This document shows, piece after piece, positions 1-8,500 of a stretch of 32,420 bases of DNA. The position numbers and the translations under genes were made by a program. Under the pieces are notes generated by a model. The model had not been told where the DNA came from. It saw only the letters and a list, made by a program, of their open reading frames with translations, and made no database searches. Each line of letters starts with the position of its first letter. The stretch's first letter is position 1. This DNA is from Pseudomonas sp. Root71 (GTDB lineage: Bacteria; Pseudomonadota; Gammaproteobacteria; Pseudomonadales; Pseudomonadaceae): positions 1 through 32,420 of the forward strand of contig NZ_LMHY01000013.1 of NCBI RefSeq assembly GCF_001429045.1, in the 5' to 3' direction.

Positions 1-615
1 CTGGTGGACAACCTGGGCAACATCGTCGAAGGCGAGGCCGAGGGCAACCTGGTGATTCTCGATTCCTGGCCAGGCCAGGCACGTACGCTGTTTGGCGACC
101 ATGACCGTTTCGTCGACACTTACTTCAAGACCTTCCGTGGCATGTACTTCACCGGTGACGGTGCGCGTCGTGACGCTGACGGTTACTACTGGATCACCGG
201 TCGCGTGGACGACGTGCTCAACGTGTCCGGCCACCGCATGGGCACCGCCGAGATCGAAAGCGCGATGGTCGCTCACCCGAAAGTCGCCGAAGCCGCAGTG
301 GTCGGTGTGCCGCACGACATCAAGGGGCAGGGCATTTATGTTTATGTCACTCTTAAAAACGGTGAAGAGCCGAGCGAGCAGCTGCGCCTGGAACTGAAAA
401 ACTGGGTGCGCAAGGAGATCGGTCCGATTGCTTCGCCGGATGTGATCCAGTGGGCGCCGGGGCTGCCGAAGACTCGTTCGGGCAAGATCATGCGCCGGAT
501 TCTGCGCAAGATTGCGACGGCTGAGTACGATGGGTTGGGTGATATTTCCACCCTGGCTGATCCGAGTGTGGTGCAGCATTTGATTGATACGCACAAGACG
601 ATGAATGTCGCGTAA
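1..615 (+). CDS. acs: Acetyl-CoA synthetase, C-terminal part (5' end outside window)
   Basis: This is the last 204 codons of an AMP-forming acetyl-CoA synthetase, which activates acetate to acetyl-CoA through acetyl-AMP in the cytoplasm. The reading frame is open at base 1, so the gene is cut by the window edge and the GTG at base 4 is not a start; the full family protein is about 650 residues. Visible family motifs are [16 protein letters not shown], the hinge segment [15 protein letters not shown], and near the end the [11 protein letters not shown] segment, whose lysine (codon at 484) is the conserved catalytic lysine acetylated by Pat-type enzymes in this family. A strong intrinsic terminator follows at 636. 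The next genes are the aot transport genes, the usual Pseudomonas neighbourhood. Identification is secure. Confidence 0.96.
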   Translation: MVDNLGNIVEGEAEGNLVILDSWPGQARTLFGDHDRFVDTYFKTFRGMYFTGDGARRDADGYYWITGRVDDVLNVSGHRMGTAEIESAMVAHPKVAEAAVVGVPHDIKGQGIYVYVTLKNGEEPSEQLRLELKNWVRKEIGPIASPDVIQWAPGLPKTRSGKIMRRILRKIATAEYDGLGDISTLADPSVVQHLIDTHKTMNVA

Positions 616-635
616 GCGCGGGTTCTGAGTCACTG

Positions 636-677
636 AAAGCCCTGTCAGGTGTTGAGCCTGGCGGGGCTTTTGTTTTT
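636..677 (+). terminator. Rho-independent terminator of acs
   Basis: AAAGCCCtgtCAGG pairs with CCTGgcgGGGCTTTT around a short loop and is followed by a run of T. It lies 20 bases after the acs stop codon. Confidence 0.85.
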
Positions 678-678
678 G

Positions 679-765
679 AAGATCAAAAGATCGCAGCCTT
701 CGGCAGCTCCTACAGAGGAACGCGATTCATGTAGGAGCTGCCGAAGGCTGCGATCATTTGATCTT
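679..765. repeat. REP palindrome, GTAGGAGCTGCCGAAGGCTG family (copy 1)
   Basis: Two 35-base arms (679-713 and 731-765) are inverted repeats of each other, with the core GTAGGAGCTGCCGAAGGCTG and the outer GATCAAAAGATC-type end, separated by 17 bases. Related copies occur at 4333 and 18766. It is a typical extragenic palindromic element of the P. fluorescens group, here just downstream of the acs terminator. Confidence 0.85.
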
Positions 766-1025
766 CAACCAATAATTATCGGCTTCCTCTGTGGGCGGTT
801 TCCTACTGTTACCTGCGTTCTTTCAGGTTACTGAATGTGTAACCGCGTCGCTCCAATACGGGGCATTGGGAAACGTCGGTACTCAAATCCGGTCCTTAAA
901 TGCCCTTGAAAAAAATAAGCCATTACACTGCGCTTGCCGGATTAGAAGGGTTTGCCAATAATAGGCCCGCAATTTGCAATATAGATCGGTTCAATATCTT
1001 TTGCTCTTGCATGATTTTGCAGGGC

Positions 1026-1119
1026 TGTCAACGTGCTAAAACGGCTTTCTCAGTGCTTCTGTAATTAGTTGTCGCATTGAAGAAATATCGGCCTCGGGCC
1101 TGTCGTTAGAATGCCGATC
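1026..1119 (+). promoter_or_regulatory. Probable ArgR-activated promoter of the aot-argR genes
   Basis: TGTCGC-N8-AA at 1070-1085 fits the half-site described for the Pseudomonas ArgR activator exactly. A weaker match in the same orientation (TGTCAA-N8-AA) lies at 1026-1041. The candidate -10 box TAGAAT at 1107-1112 places the strong half-site just upstream of the -35 position, as expected for an activator. A transcript from here would have a leader of about 135 bases before aotJ. The rest of 766-1025 shows no gene that I can support. Confidence 0.55.
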
Positions 1120-1254
1120 ACTCGCTCGTCGTTGCTCGTGTTGAATTTCAACACCCGCTTCCCAGGACGCAGCACTGCTTTCCGGTTCCACTCACTCGCA
1201 TATTGGGCTGTTGCTCACTCTGCCGTTTTTGCCCTTTACCGATGGAGTCCCAAG

Positions 1255-2031
1255 ATGAAGAAACTCGTGCTGCTTGGCGCCCTGGCACTGTCCGTGCTGT
1301 CCTTGCCAACCTTCGCCGATGAAAAACCTCTGAAAATCGGTATCGAGGCGGCTTACCCTCCGTTCGCGTCCAAGGCACCGGACGGCAGCATCGTTGGTTT
1401 CGACTACGACATCGGCAACGCGCTGTGTGAAGAAATGAAGGTCAAGTGCGTGTGGGTCGAGCAAGAGTTCGACGGTCTGATCCCTGCGCTCAAGGTGCGC
1501 AAGATCGACGCGATCCTGTCGTCCATGTCGATCACTGAAGATCGCAAGAAGTCCGTGGACTTCACCAACAAGTACTACAACACCCCGGCTCGCCTGGTCA
1601 TGAAAGCCGGCACTCAGGTCAGCGAAGGCCTGACCGAGCTCAAGGGCAAGAACATCGGTGTGCAGCGTGGTTCCATCCACGAGCGTTTCGCCCGCGAAGT
1701 CCTGGCCCCGCTGGGTGCCGAGATCAAGCCTTACGGTTCGCAGAACGAGATTTACCTTGACGTGGCCGCCGGCCGCCTCGACGGCACCGTGGCAGACGCT
1801 ACGCTTCTGGATGACGGTTTCCTGAAAACCGACGCCGGTAAAGGTTTCGCCTTCGTCGGCCCTGCGTTCACCGACGTCAAATACTTCGGCGACGGCGTAG
1901 GCATCGCGGTTCGCAAGGGTGACAAGGAAGATCTGGACAAGCTCAACAATGCTATCGCGGCCATCCGTGCGAACGGCAAATACAAGCAAATCCAGGACAA
2001 GTACTTCGCCTTCGATATCTACGGCAAGTAA
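1255..2031 (+). CDS. aotJ: Arginine/ornithine ABC transporter, periplasmic binding protein
   Basis: A 258-residue solute-binding protein of the LAO/HisJ family (SBP_bac_3) that captures basic amino acids in the periplasm for the AotQMP importer. The start is the ATG at 1255: it has a GGAG seven bases upstream and begins a clear Sec signal peptide ([17 protein letters not shown], cleavage after LPTFA near residue 21). Upstream in-frame ATGs would add a basic leader not seen in the family. The mature protein starts with [15 protein letters not shown] and contains the family signature [14 protein letters not shown]. It is separated from aotQ by a terminator-like hairpin (2053), so the binding protein is probably made in excess over the permease. 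The specific arginine/ornithine assignment rests on the neighbours argR and aru rather than on binding-pocket analysis. Confidence 0.93.
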   Translation: MKKLVLLGALALSVLSLPTFADEKPLKIGIEAAYPPFASKAPDGSIVGFDYDIGNALCEEMKVKCVWVEQEFDGLIPALKVRKIDAILSSMSITEDRKKSVDFTNKYYNTPARLVMKAGTQVSEGLTELKGKNIGVQRGSIHERFAREVLAPLGAEIKPYGSQNEIYLDVAAGRLDGTVADATLLDDGFLKTDAGKGFAFVGPAFTDVKYFGDGVGIAVRKGDKEDLDKLNNAIAAIRANGKYKQIQDKYFAFDIYGK

Positions 2032-2052
2032 CTCGTCCCAGCGACAAGTCCG

Positions 2053-2096
2053 AAATGGCGCAAGCAACAGGATCTCTGAGGTTTGCGCCATTTTTT
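2053..2096 (+). terminator. Terminator-like hairpin between aotJ and aotQ
   Basis: AAATGGCGCAA (2053-2063) pairs perfectly with TTGCGCCATTT (2083-2093), giving an 11-bp stem with a 19-base loop, followed by a T run ending at 2096. Because aotQMP follow on the same strand, it probably allows partial read-through and protects the 3' end of the aotJ message. Confidence 0.75.
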
Positions 2097-2122
2097 CATC
2101 CCAACTTTCGAGGACCTGAATC

Positions 2123-2812
2123 ATGTTGAAAGGCTACGGGGCTGTCATCCTCGATGGCGCTTGGCTGACGCTTCAGCTCGCCTTGTCGTCCATGGCCATG
2201 GCCATCGTTCTGGGCCTGATCGGCGTGGCACTGCGTCTGTCGCCGGTGCGCTGGCTGGCCTGGCTGGGCGACCTGTATTCCACGGTGATCCGCGGTATTC
2301 CCGACCTGGTGCTGATCCTGCTGATTTTCTACGGTGGCCAGGACCTGCTCAACCGCGTCGCACCGCTGCTCGGCTTTGACGAGTACATCGACCTGAACCC
2401 GTTGGCGGCCGGTATCGGCACCTTGGGCTTCATCTTCGGTGCGTACCTGTCGGAAACCTTCCGTGGCGCCTTCATGGCGATCCCCAAGGGCCAGGCCGAA
2501 GCCGGCATGGCTTACGGCATGAGCAGTTTCCAGGTGTTCTTCCGGGTGTTGGTGCCGCAGATGATTCGTCTGGCGATTCCGGGTTTCACCAACAACTGGC
2601 TGGTATTGACCAAGGCTACCGCGCTGATTTCGGTGGTGGGTCTGCAAGACATGATGTTCAAGGCCAAGCAGGCGGCCGATGCCACCCGCGAGCCTTTCAC
2701 CTTCTTCCTCGCAGTGGCGGCGATGTACCTGGTGATCACCAGTGTGTCGTTGCTGGCATTGCGTCACCTTGAGAAGCGCTACTCGGTAGGCGTAAGGGCG
2801 GCTGATCTATGA
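2123..2812 (+). CDS. aotQ: Arginine/ornithine ABC transporter permease AotQ
   Basis: A 229-residue inner-membrane permease of the HisQ/ArtQ type. It has about five hydrophobic segments, the first at roughly residues 13-37 and the last at 193-214, and the permease EAA loop near residues 107-134 (AYLSETFRGAFMAIPKGQAEAG) that contacts the ATPase. The start at 2123 is preceded by GAGG at 2110. The stop overlaps the aotM start (ATGA at 2809-2812), indicating translational coupling. It should form a heterodimeric channel with AotM, energised by AotP. The family is secure; substrate specificity is inferred from operon context. Confidence 0.93.
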   Translation: MLKGYGAVILDGAWLTLQLALSSMAMAIVLGLIGVALRLSPVRWLAWLGDLYSTVIRGIPDLVLILLIFYGGQDLLNRVAPLLGFDEYIDLNPLAAGIGTLGFIFGAYLSETFRGAFMAIPKGQAEAGMAYGMSSFQVFFRVLVPQMIRLAIPGFTNNWLVLTKATALISVVGLQDMMFKAKQAADATREPFTFFLAVAAMYLVITSVSLLALRHLEKRYSVGVRAADL

Positions 2813-3507
2813 TCTTCGACTACAACGTCATCTGGGAGGCCATGCCGCTGTACCTCGGCGGCCTGGTGACCACCCTCAAACTGCTCGCGCTGTCGCTGTT
2901 CTTCGGCTTGCTGTGCGCCTTGCCGCTGGGCCTGATGCGCGTCTCGAAGAACTCGGTCGTCAACATGTCGGCCTGGCTCTACACCTATGTGATCCGTGGC
3001 ACGCCGATGCTGGTGCAGCTGTTCTTGATCTACTACGGTCTGGCGCAGTTCGAAGCGGTGCGTGAAAGCTTCCTCTGGCCGTGGCTGTCCAGCGCAACGT
3101 TCTGTGCGTGCCTGGCGTTCGCGATCAACACCAGCGCCTACACCGCCGAAATCATCGCCGGCAGCCTGCGTGCCACGCCGAACGGCGAGATCGAAGCGGC
3201 CAAGGCCATGGGCATGTCGCGGGTCAAGATGTACAAGCGCATTCTGCTGCCGTCGGCCCTGCGCCGTGCGCTGCCGCAGTACAGCAACGAGGTGATCATG
3301 ATGCTGCAGACCACCAGTCTGGCGTCCATCGTGACCCTGATCGACATCACCGGTGCCGCGCGCACGGTCAACGCCCAGTTCTACCTGCCGTTCGAGGCGT
3401 ACATCACGGCCGGCGTGTTCTACCTGTGCCTGACCTTCATCCTGGTGAAGCTGTTCAAGATGGCCGAGCGCCGCTGGCTGGGCTACCTGGCCCCGCGCAA
3501 GCACTGA
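2809..3507 (+). CDS. aotM: Arginine/ornithine ABC transporter permease AotM
   Basis: A 232-residue permease of the HisM/ArtM type, partner of AotQ. The start overlaps the aotQ stop in an ATGA junction. The first membrane segment is at about residues 15-40, the motif YVIRGTPMLVQLFLIYYG marks the second, and the EAA loop is INTSAYTAEIIAGSLRATPNGEIEAAKAMG. The protein ends with the basic RRWLGYLAPRK tail common in this family. The next gene, aotP, starts only 37 bases downstream. From memory, P. aeruginosa carries an extra gene at this point; no such gene is present here. Confidence 0.93.
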   Translation: MIFDYNVIWEAMPLYLGGLVTTLKLLALSLFFGLLCALPLGLMRVSKNSVVNMSAWLYTYVIRGTPMLVQLFLIYYGLAQFEAVRESFLWPWLSSATFCACLAFAINTSAYTAEIIAGSLRATPNGEIEAAKAMGMSRVKMYKRILLPSALRRALPQYSNEVIMMLQTTSLASIVTLIDITGAARTVNAQFYLPFEAYITAGVFYLCLTFILVKLFKMAERRWLGYLAPRKH

Positions 3508-3544
3508 ATACCACTGACTGACTGTTTTTGTGAGAACCGACAGC

Positions 3545-4309
3545 ATGTACAAACTTGAAGTCCAAGACCTGCATAAACGCTATGGCAGTCACGAAGTGCT
3601 CAAGGGCGTGTCCCTGAAAGCGGCAGCCGGCGATGTTATCAGCATCATCGGTTCCAGTGGCTCCGGCAAAAGTACTTTCCTGCGCTGCATCAACCTGCTG
3701 GAGCAGCCACACGCGGGCAAGATCCTGCTCAACAACGAAGAGCTCAAGCTGGTGGCGAACAAGGACGGCGCGCTGAAGGCTGCCGACCCGAAACAGCTGC
3801 AACGCATGCGTTCGCGCCTGTCGATGGTGTTCCAGCATTTCAACCTGTGGTCGCACATGACCGCGCTGGAAAACATCATGGAAGCGCCGGTGCATGTGCT
3901 GGGCATGTCCAAGGCCGAGGCCCGCGACAAGGCCGAGCACTACCTGAACAAGGTAGGCGTGGCCCATCGCAAGGATGCTTACCCTGGGCACATGTCCGGC
4001 GGCGAGCAGCAGCGCGTGGCCATTGCCCGTGCGTTGGCGATGGAGCCGGAAGTGATGCTGTTCGACGAACCGACTTCCGCCCTCGACCCGGAGCTGGTCG
4101 GCGACGTGCTGAAAGTCATGCAGGCCCTGGCCCAGGAAGGCCGGACCATGGTCGTGGTGACCCACGAAATGGGCTTTGCCCGTGAAGTGTCGAACCAGTT
4201 GGTGTTCCTGCACAAAGGTGTGGTCGAAGAAAGCGGCAACCCGCGCGAAGTGCTGGTGAACCCGCAATCCGAGCGTTTGCAGCAATTTCTCTCGGGTAGC
4301 CTGAAGTAA
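3545..4309 (+). CDS. aotP: Arginine/ornithine ABC transporter ATP-binding protein AotP
   Basis: A 254-residue ATPase of the HisP/ArtP family that powers the AotQM permease from the cytoplasmic face. Walker A is IIGSSGSGKST (near residues 33-43), the ABC signature is MSGGEQQRV (about 148), Walker B is VMLFDEPTSALD (about 169), and the switch histidine is in VVVTHEMGF. I chose the ATG at 3545 over the in-frame GTG at 3530: it gives the usual family N-terminus MYKLEVQDLHKRYG and has GAGA about ten bases upstream. A REP palindrome follows the stop codon. Confidence 0.95.
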   Translation: MYKLEVQDLHKRYGSHEVLKGVSLKAAAGDVISIIGSSGSGKSTFLRCINLLEQPHAGKILLNNEELKLVANKDGALKAADPKQLQRMRSRLSMVFQHFNLWSHMTALENIMEAPVHVLGMSKAEARDKAEHYLNKVGVAHRKDAYPGHMSGGEQQRVAIARALAMEPEVMLFDEPTSALDPELVGDVLKVMQALAQEGRTMVVVTHEMGFAREVSNQLVFLHKGVVEESGNPREVLVNPQSERLQQFLSGSLK

Positions 4310-4332
4310 TCAGGGCTGCCGTTGTGCACCTT

Positions 4333-4417
4333 GTAGGAGCTGCCGGAGGCTGCGATCTTTTGATCTTGATTTTTCGAGTCAAAAGATCGCAGCCTCGTTT
4401 CACTCGACAGCTCCTAC
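4333..4417. repeat. REP palindrome, GTAGGAGCTGCC family (copy 2)
   Basis: The left arm from 4333 (GTAGGAGCTGCCGGAGGCTG) pairs with the right arm ending at 4417 (CAGCTCCTAC). The inner part GATCTTTTGATC / GTCAAAAGATC forms a second symmetric core. The right arm carries a short extra segment (GTTTCACTCGA) relative to the left arm, the same organisation as the copy at 18766. It lies between aotP and argR. Confidence 0.85.
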
Positions 4418-4512
4418 AGGTTTGATCTCTGCTGGTTTTAAGATTTGCGTTCATTTACGGGCTAGCATTGGCCCATGCCTTCATCACTGTTCTCCGCTTC
4501 GGATTGCCCACC

Positions 4513-5493
4513 ATGACTGCCCATCGAATTGGTTTCCTGATTTGGCCCAGCACTAAAGCACTGACGCTTGCGCTGGCTGAGGAGGCCTTGCGTGTTGCCC
4601 AGCGTGTGCATCCGGACGTGGTTTACGAGTTGTCGTTCCTGCAGGCCGAACCGCCGGCCGAAAGCGCCTGGCAGTTGCCGGGCGAGGCGTGGGCCGGCAA
4701 GCTCGAAAACTTCCAGAAACTGTTCCTGCTCGCTGACGAACCACCGACCGCACTGGCGCCGGCGCTCAGCAGTGCGCTCAAGCAACTGGTGCGTTCCGGT
4801 TGCGTGATCGGCGGTCTGTCGGCCGGTGTTTACCCGTTGGCACAGCTGGGTTTGCTCGACGGTTATCGCGCGGCGGTGCATTGGCGCTGGCAGGACGATT
4901 TCGCCGAGCGCTTTCCGAAGGTCATTGCCACCAGCCACCTGTTCGACTGGGATCGCGATCGCCTGACGGCGTGCGGCGGCATGTCGGTGCTCGACTTGTT
5001 GCTGGCGGTGCTGGCCCGCGACCACGGTGCGGAACTGGCCGGTGCGGTGTCCGAGGAACTGGTGGTCGAGCGCATTCGTGAGGGCGGCGAACGCCAGCGT
5101 ATTCCGTTGCAGAACCGCCTCGGTTCCAGCCATCCGAAGCTCACCCAGGCGGTGTTGCTGATGGAAGCCAACATCGAAGAGCCGCTGACCACCGACGAAA
5201 TCGCCCAGCACGTGTGCGTGTCCCGTCGGCAACTGGAGCGCATTTTCAAGCAATACCTCAACCGTGTGCCGAGCCAGTACTACCTGGAACTGCGCCTGAA
5301 CAAGGCCCGGCAGATGTTGATGCAAACCAGCAAGTCGATCATCCAGATCGGCCTGTCCTGTGGCTTCTCCTCGGGGCCGCATTTCTCCAGCGCCTATCGC
5401 AATTTCTTCGGTGCCACGCCGCGGGAAGATCGCAACCAGCGGCGCAGCAGCAGCCCGTTCGAGTTGTCATCGGTGCCGCCGGAGCGCGGTTGA
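4513..5493 (+). CDS. argR: Arginine-responsive AraC-family regulator ArgR
   Basis: A 326-residue transcription factor. The N-terminal part (to about residue 190) resembles the DJ-1/glutamine-amidotransferase-like sensor domain found in this AraC subfamily, and the C-terminal part carries the two-helix-turn-helix AraC domain (TTDEIAQHVCVSRRQLERIF at about 224-243, then IIQIGLSCGFSSGPHFSSAYRNFFG). Pseudomonas ArgR responds to arginine, activates aot and aru and represses arginine biosynthesis. The start at 4513 (MTAHRIGFLIWPS) matches the family N-terminus; an in-frame ATG at 4468 would add 15 residues and has no support. No strong ribosome binding site is visible. The gene lies 203 bases after aotP, so it may be read from the aot promoter, from its own, or both. 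Confidence 0.93.
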   Translation: MTAHRIGFLIWPSTKALTLALAEEALRVAQRVHPDVVYELSFLQAEPPAESAWQLPGEAWAGKLENFQKLFLLADEPPTALAPALSSALKQLVRSGCVIGGLSAGVYPLAQLGLLDGYRAAVHWRWQDDFAERFPKVIATSHLFDWDRDRLTACGGMSVLDLLLAVLARDHGAELAGAVSEELVVERIREGGERQRIPLQNRLGSSHPKLTQAVLLMEANIEEPLTTDEIAQHVCVSRRQLERIFKQYLNRVPSQYYLELRLNKARQMLMQTSKSIIQIGLSCGFSSGPHFSSAYRNFFGATPREDRNQRRSSSPFELSSVPPERG

Positions 5494-5510
5494 TCCGCGC
5501 CTGATACCGA

Positions 5511-8500
5511 TCAGTCTTCCGGTTCGGACGCCTCGGAAGTCGACATCTCCAATTCTGCCCGATCAATCACTTCCTGAACCCCGAAGTCGACGCTGGTCAA
5601 CCTGAAGTACTCAAGCAGGATTTGCAGGCTTTCTTCAGAGAGCGGATTACCCCGCAGGCTGATGCTTTCGGCGACCTCCAACGGCATTTCGAGGAGGTCG
5701 GCGGGTATCTGGCTGATCGTGTTGCCGCTCAGGTCTACGATTTCCAGGCTCTTGAGTTGCATCAGCCCGGCGGGTAATTCGGGGAGCCCGCAGTTGTCCA
5801 GTTGCAGGGTTGCCAGGTCCGTCATCTGGCTGATATCCGGAGCCAGCCCCAGGGGATTGTTTCTCAAATCGATGAATTCCAGGCGGGCCATCTCGGCCAG
5901 GTTCAGGACCGACTCCGGGGACAGGGTGATGTTGCAGTCAGGGAGATTGAGCGAGCTCAAATCGCTCATCCGGAAGATCGCCTCCGGGATATTGCCCAGC
6001 CTGAAGTCGTTGATAACGAGGGTCTTGAGTTTGGGGAAACACTCCAGGAACCCCGTGACACCCGAAGTCAGGCCACTCTCGCTCTCCAGGTAGACCAGAG
6101 AAACATGGCTGAAATCTGCGCTAAGTGTCGGAAGGTGACCGGTAATCCACGTGTTCAGGCTCAGGTCATAAGTAGTCGCTTGCAGCGAGTCGTTGAGGTT
6201 CACTGGATCGGTTTCCCGGCGCCAGCAGCGCAGTACGGACTCTCTGAATGCGTCCCGCGTCGAATGTTCGATCAGCAGTTGCTGGGCAGTGAACGGTTGA
6301 TTGCTGTGGGGGTGGACGGCTGGAATATTGCCGGTCCAGGCCGACAGGTCGTGTTCAAGGGTGGTGAGTTCGGCTTCCAGGCGGGTCAATGCGATTCGCC
6401 CCTCGTCCAGTGTGCCGGGGAGCAGGAACACGAATTTGCTGGCGTCCTCCTGGTCCATCATGGGGTACAGCGCCTGGGTGCGGTCGATATCTGCTTGCTC
6501 GGCAAAGATACCGAAGTCCTGATGGGTCTGTTGGAAGTGCTGTTTGAGGCGTTCACGGGTTGCGCTGGAAAACGGATTGTTGGCCAGGTCGAAACCCTCC
6601 TGGGTGCGTTGTTGCAGCGTGAACAGTGCGCTGGGCAACTCTTTGATCTGGTTATCATTGAGTAGGGCGGTGCGCAGGCGCGGACGAGTCAGCAAGTTGC
6701 GCGGTAGTTCAGTGATGCCCGTCTGCGATAAATCGATGTAGTTCAAGTCCGGCATGCTGCCGAAATCGGGTGTCAGGCCCAAGGGGTTGTTGTACAAGTC
6801 CAAAGTGGTCAACTGATGCAGGCCCTCGAGCCCGAGCTGGCTTTCGGGGCTGAGGGTGATCGAGCAATTGCTCAGAATGAGCTCTTCGAGTCGCAGCGAT
6901 GGAAGGGTGTCTGGCAAGCGGCCAAGGTTGAAGTCTCGCAGTTTCAGGATGCGTAGGCCGGTAAAACCGCGCAGAAACTCGTGCAGGCCCCGCGTGGCGC
7001 TACCACCATCGAGCCTTAGCATTGTGACGCCGCTGAAGTCGGTGTCCAGTGTTGGCAATTGGCCAATGATGGCTTGGGAGAAGTTGAAGTCGACTGTTTC
7101 AAGAGTCGTTTCGGGAAGGGTCAATTGCTGGCGCCAACAGTCGGCCAGATCGATAGTGAATTGACGGCGGACCTGCTGTTGCGCAGCGAACTGCCCGGGC
7201 GTGATCCTGATTTGCGTGTCTGGAATAAACAGCGGAATTTCATCGCGCCAGGATGAAAGTGCCTCCAGCAGTTGCGTGTGTTGAGTCATGAGTCGACTCA
7301 GCTCTGCTCGCGGTCCGCCGGGATGCAGTTGCAAGCGTTCGATGAAGGCGTCGAGTTCTTCGGCGGATAGATGGGGAAACAGTGTCTGTGCCCGACCTTG
7401 CAAGGTGGGTGTGTTGCGTGGCATTTGACGATACCCGTCACCGCCACCGAGCAAGCGCATCACTTTTGGGTCGTAGGTGGGTTTGAGGTCGGGGTGTTGA
7501 ATCAGCAGTGCGCGCAATGCATCGCGGCTCAAGGCGTGCTGGCGAATCAGCTGCTTGAGCCGTTCACCTTCACCGATATTCAGATTCAAGGCCGCCCGTT
7601 CGCTGTCCGGCATGGCCTGTAGCAGGCAGGTGTAGAGCGAGCCCATGCCGCTGAGTTCTTCGCCGTCATGATCGAAGGGCTGATAGGAACCCTCTTCTCC
7701 GAGCACCAGCACTTTACGCAGGGGCGCGTCGATGCGGCCAAGGCTGTCGATCAGCGGACCCTCATGGGCGTACTGGCGGATTTCCAGTCGTAGCTCTGCC
7801 GTCCAGCCCGGCAGTTTTTCCAGGGTGTGCAAGGCCAGCCGGTCGGTGTCGAGGTTGTTCTCGGTCGATGGCAAATCAAGCCCCTCGTAGGCGCGTGTCA
7901 CCCGTACTTGCAATCCGGCCTCCCGGCTCAACTCGACCAGGCGAGGGGCAAGGATTGAGTTTTTCAGCTGCTGCAGTTCCTGATCGCTTGCCGTGTCCAC
8001 AATCGCTTGTGCAACGCTGCGTGGCAATCCGGGCTCGGCATCCATGACCACTTGTATGGCCGCGCGAGCGCCACGTTCGAGTCTGCGGTAACGTTGATCG
8101 AACAGGCTTTGCCGTTTCTGTTCGGCAAGCCGCGCGAGTATCTTGCGCAATCGCTGCACCCGCTTTTCCAGGCCTGGGGAGGGGTGGCCGAATTCTTCGC
8201 TCATCAGCGTTCTGGCTTCGCTGTCCGACAGGGTCTGGAGAAAGGTTTTCAGCAGGTCGCCGTCGGTGAGGCGGGTGGTATCGATTTGCACCACGGGTAC
8301 ATCGGGCGCCGGGCTTTGCCAAAGGGTTTGCGCTTTTTTGTCGATCAGTCGCAGGCCTTTGTTTGCCGGCCAGTAACCGTTTTCATTGAGCAGTTCCAGC
8401 TGTGTCACCGGATCCGCCTTAAGGAAGTGCTCCGGCTGGTCACTGCCGATCTGATCGATAAAGGTCTGTATGTCCTGATCGATCCCGAAGCGTTTGAGTG

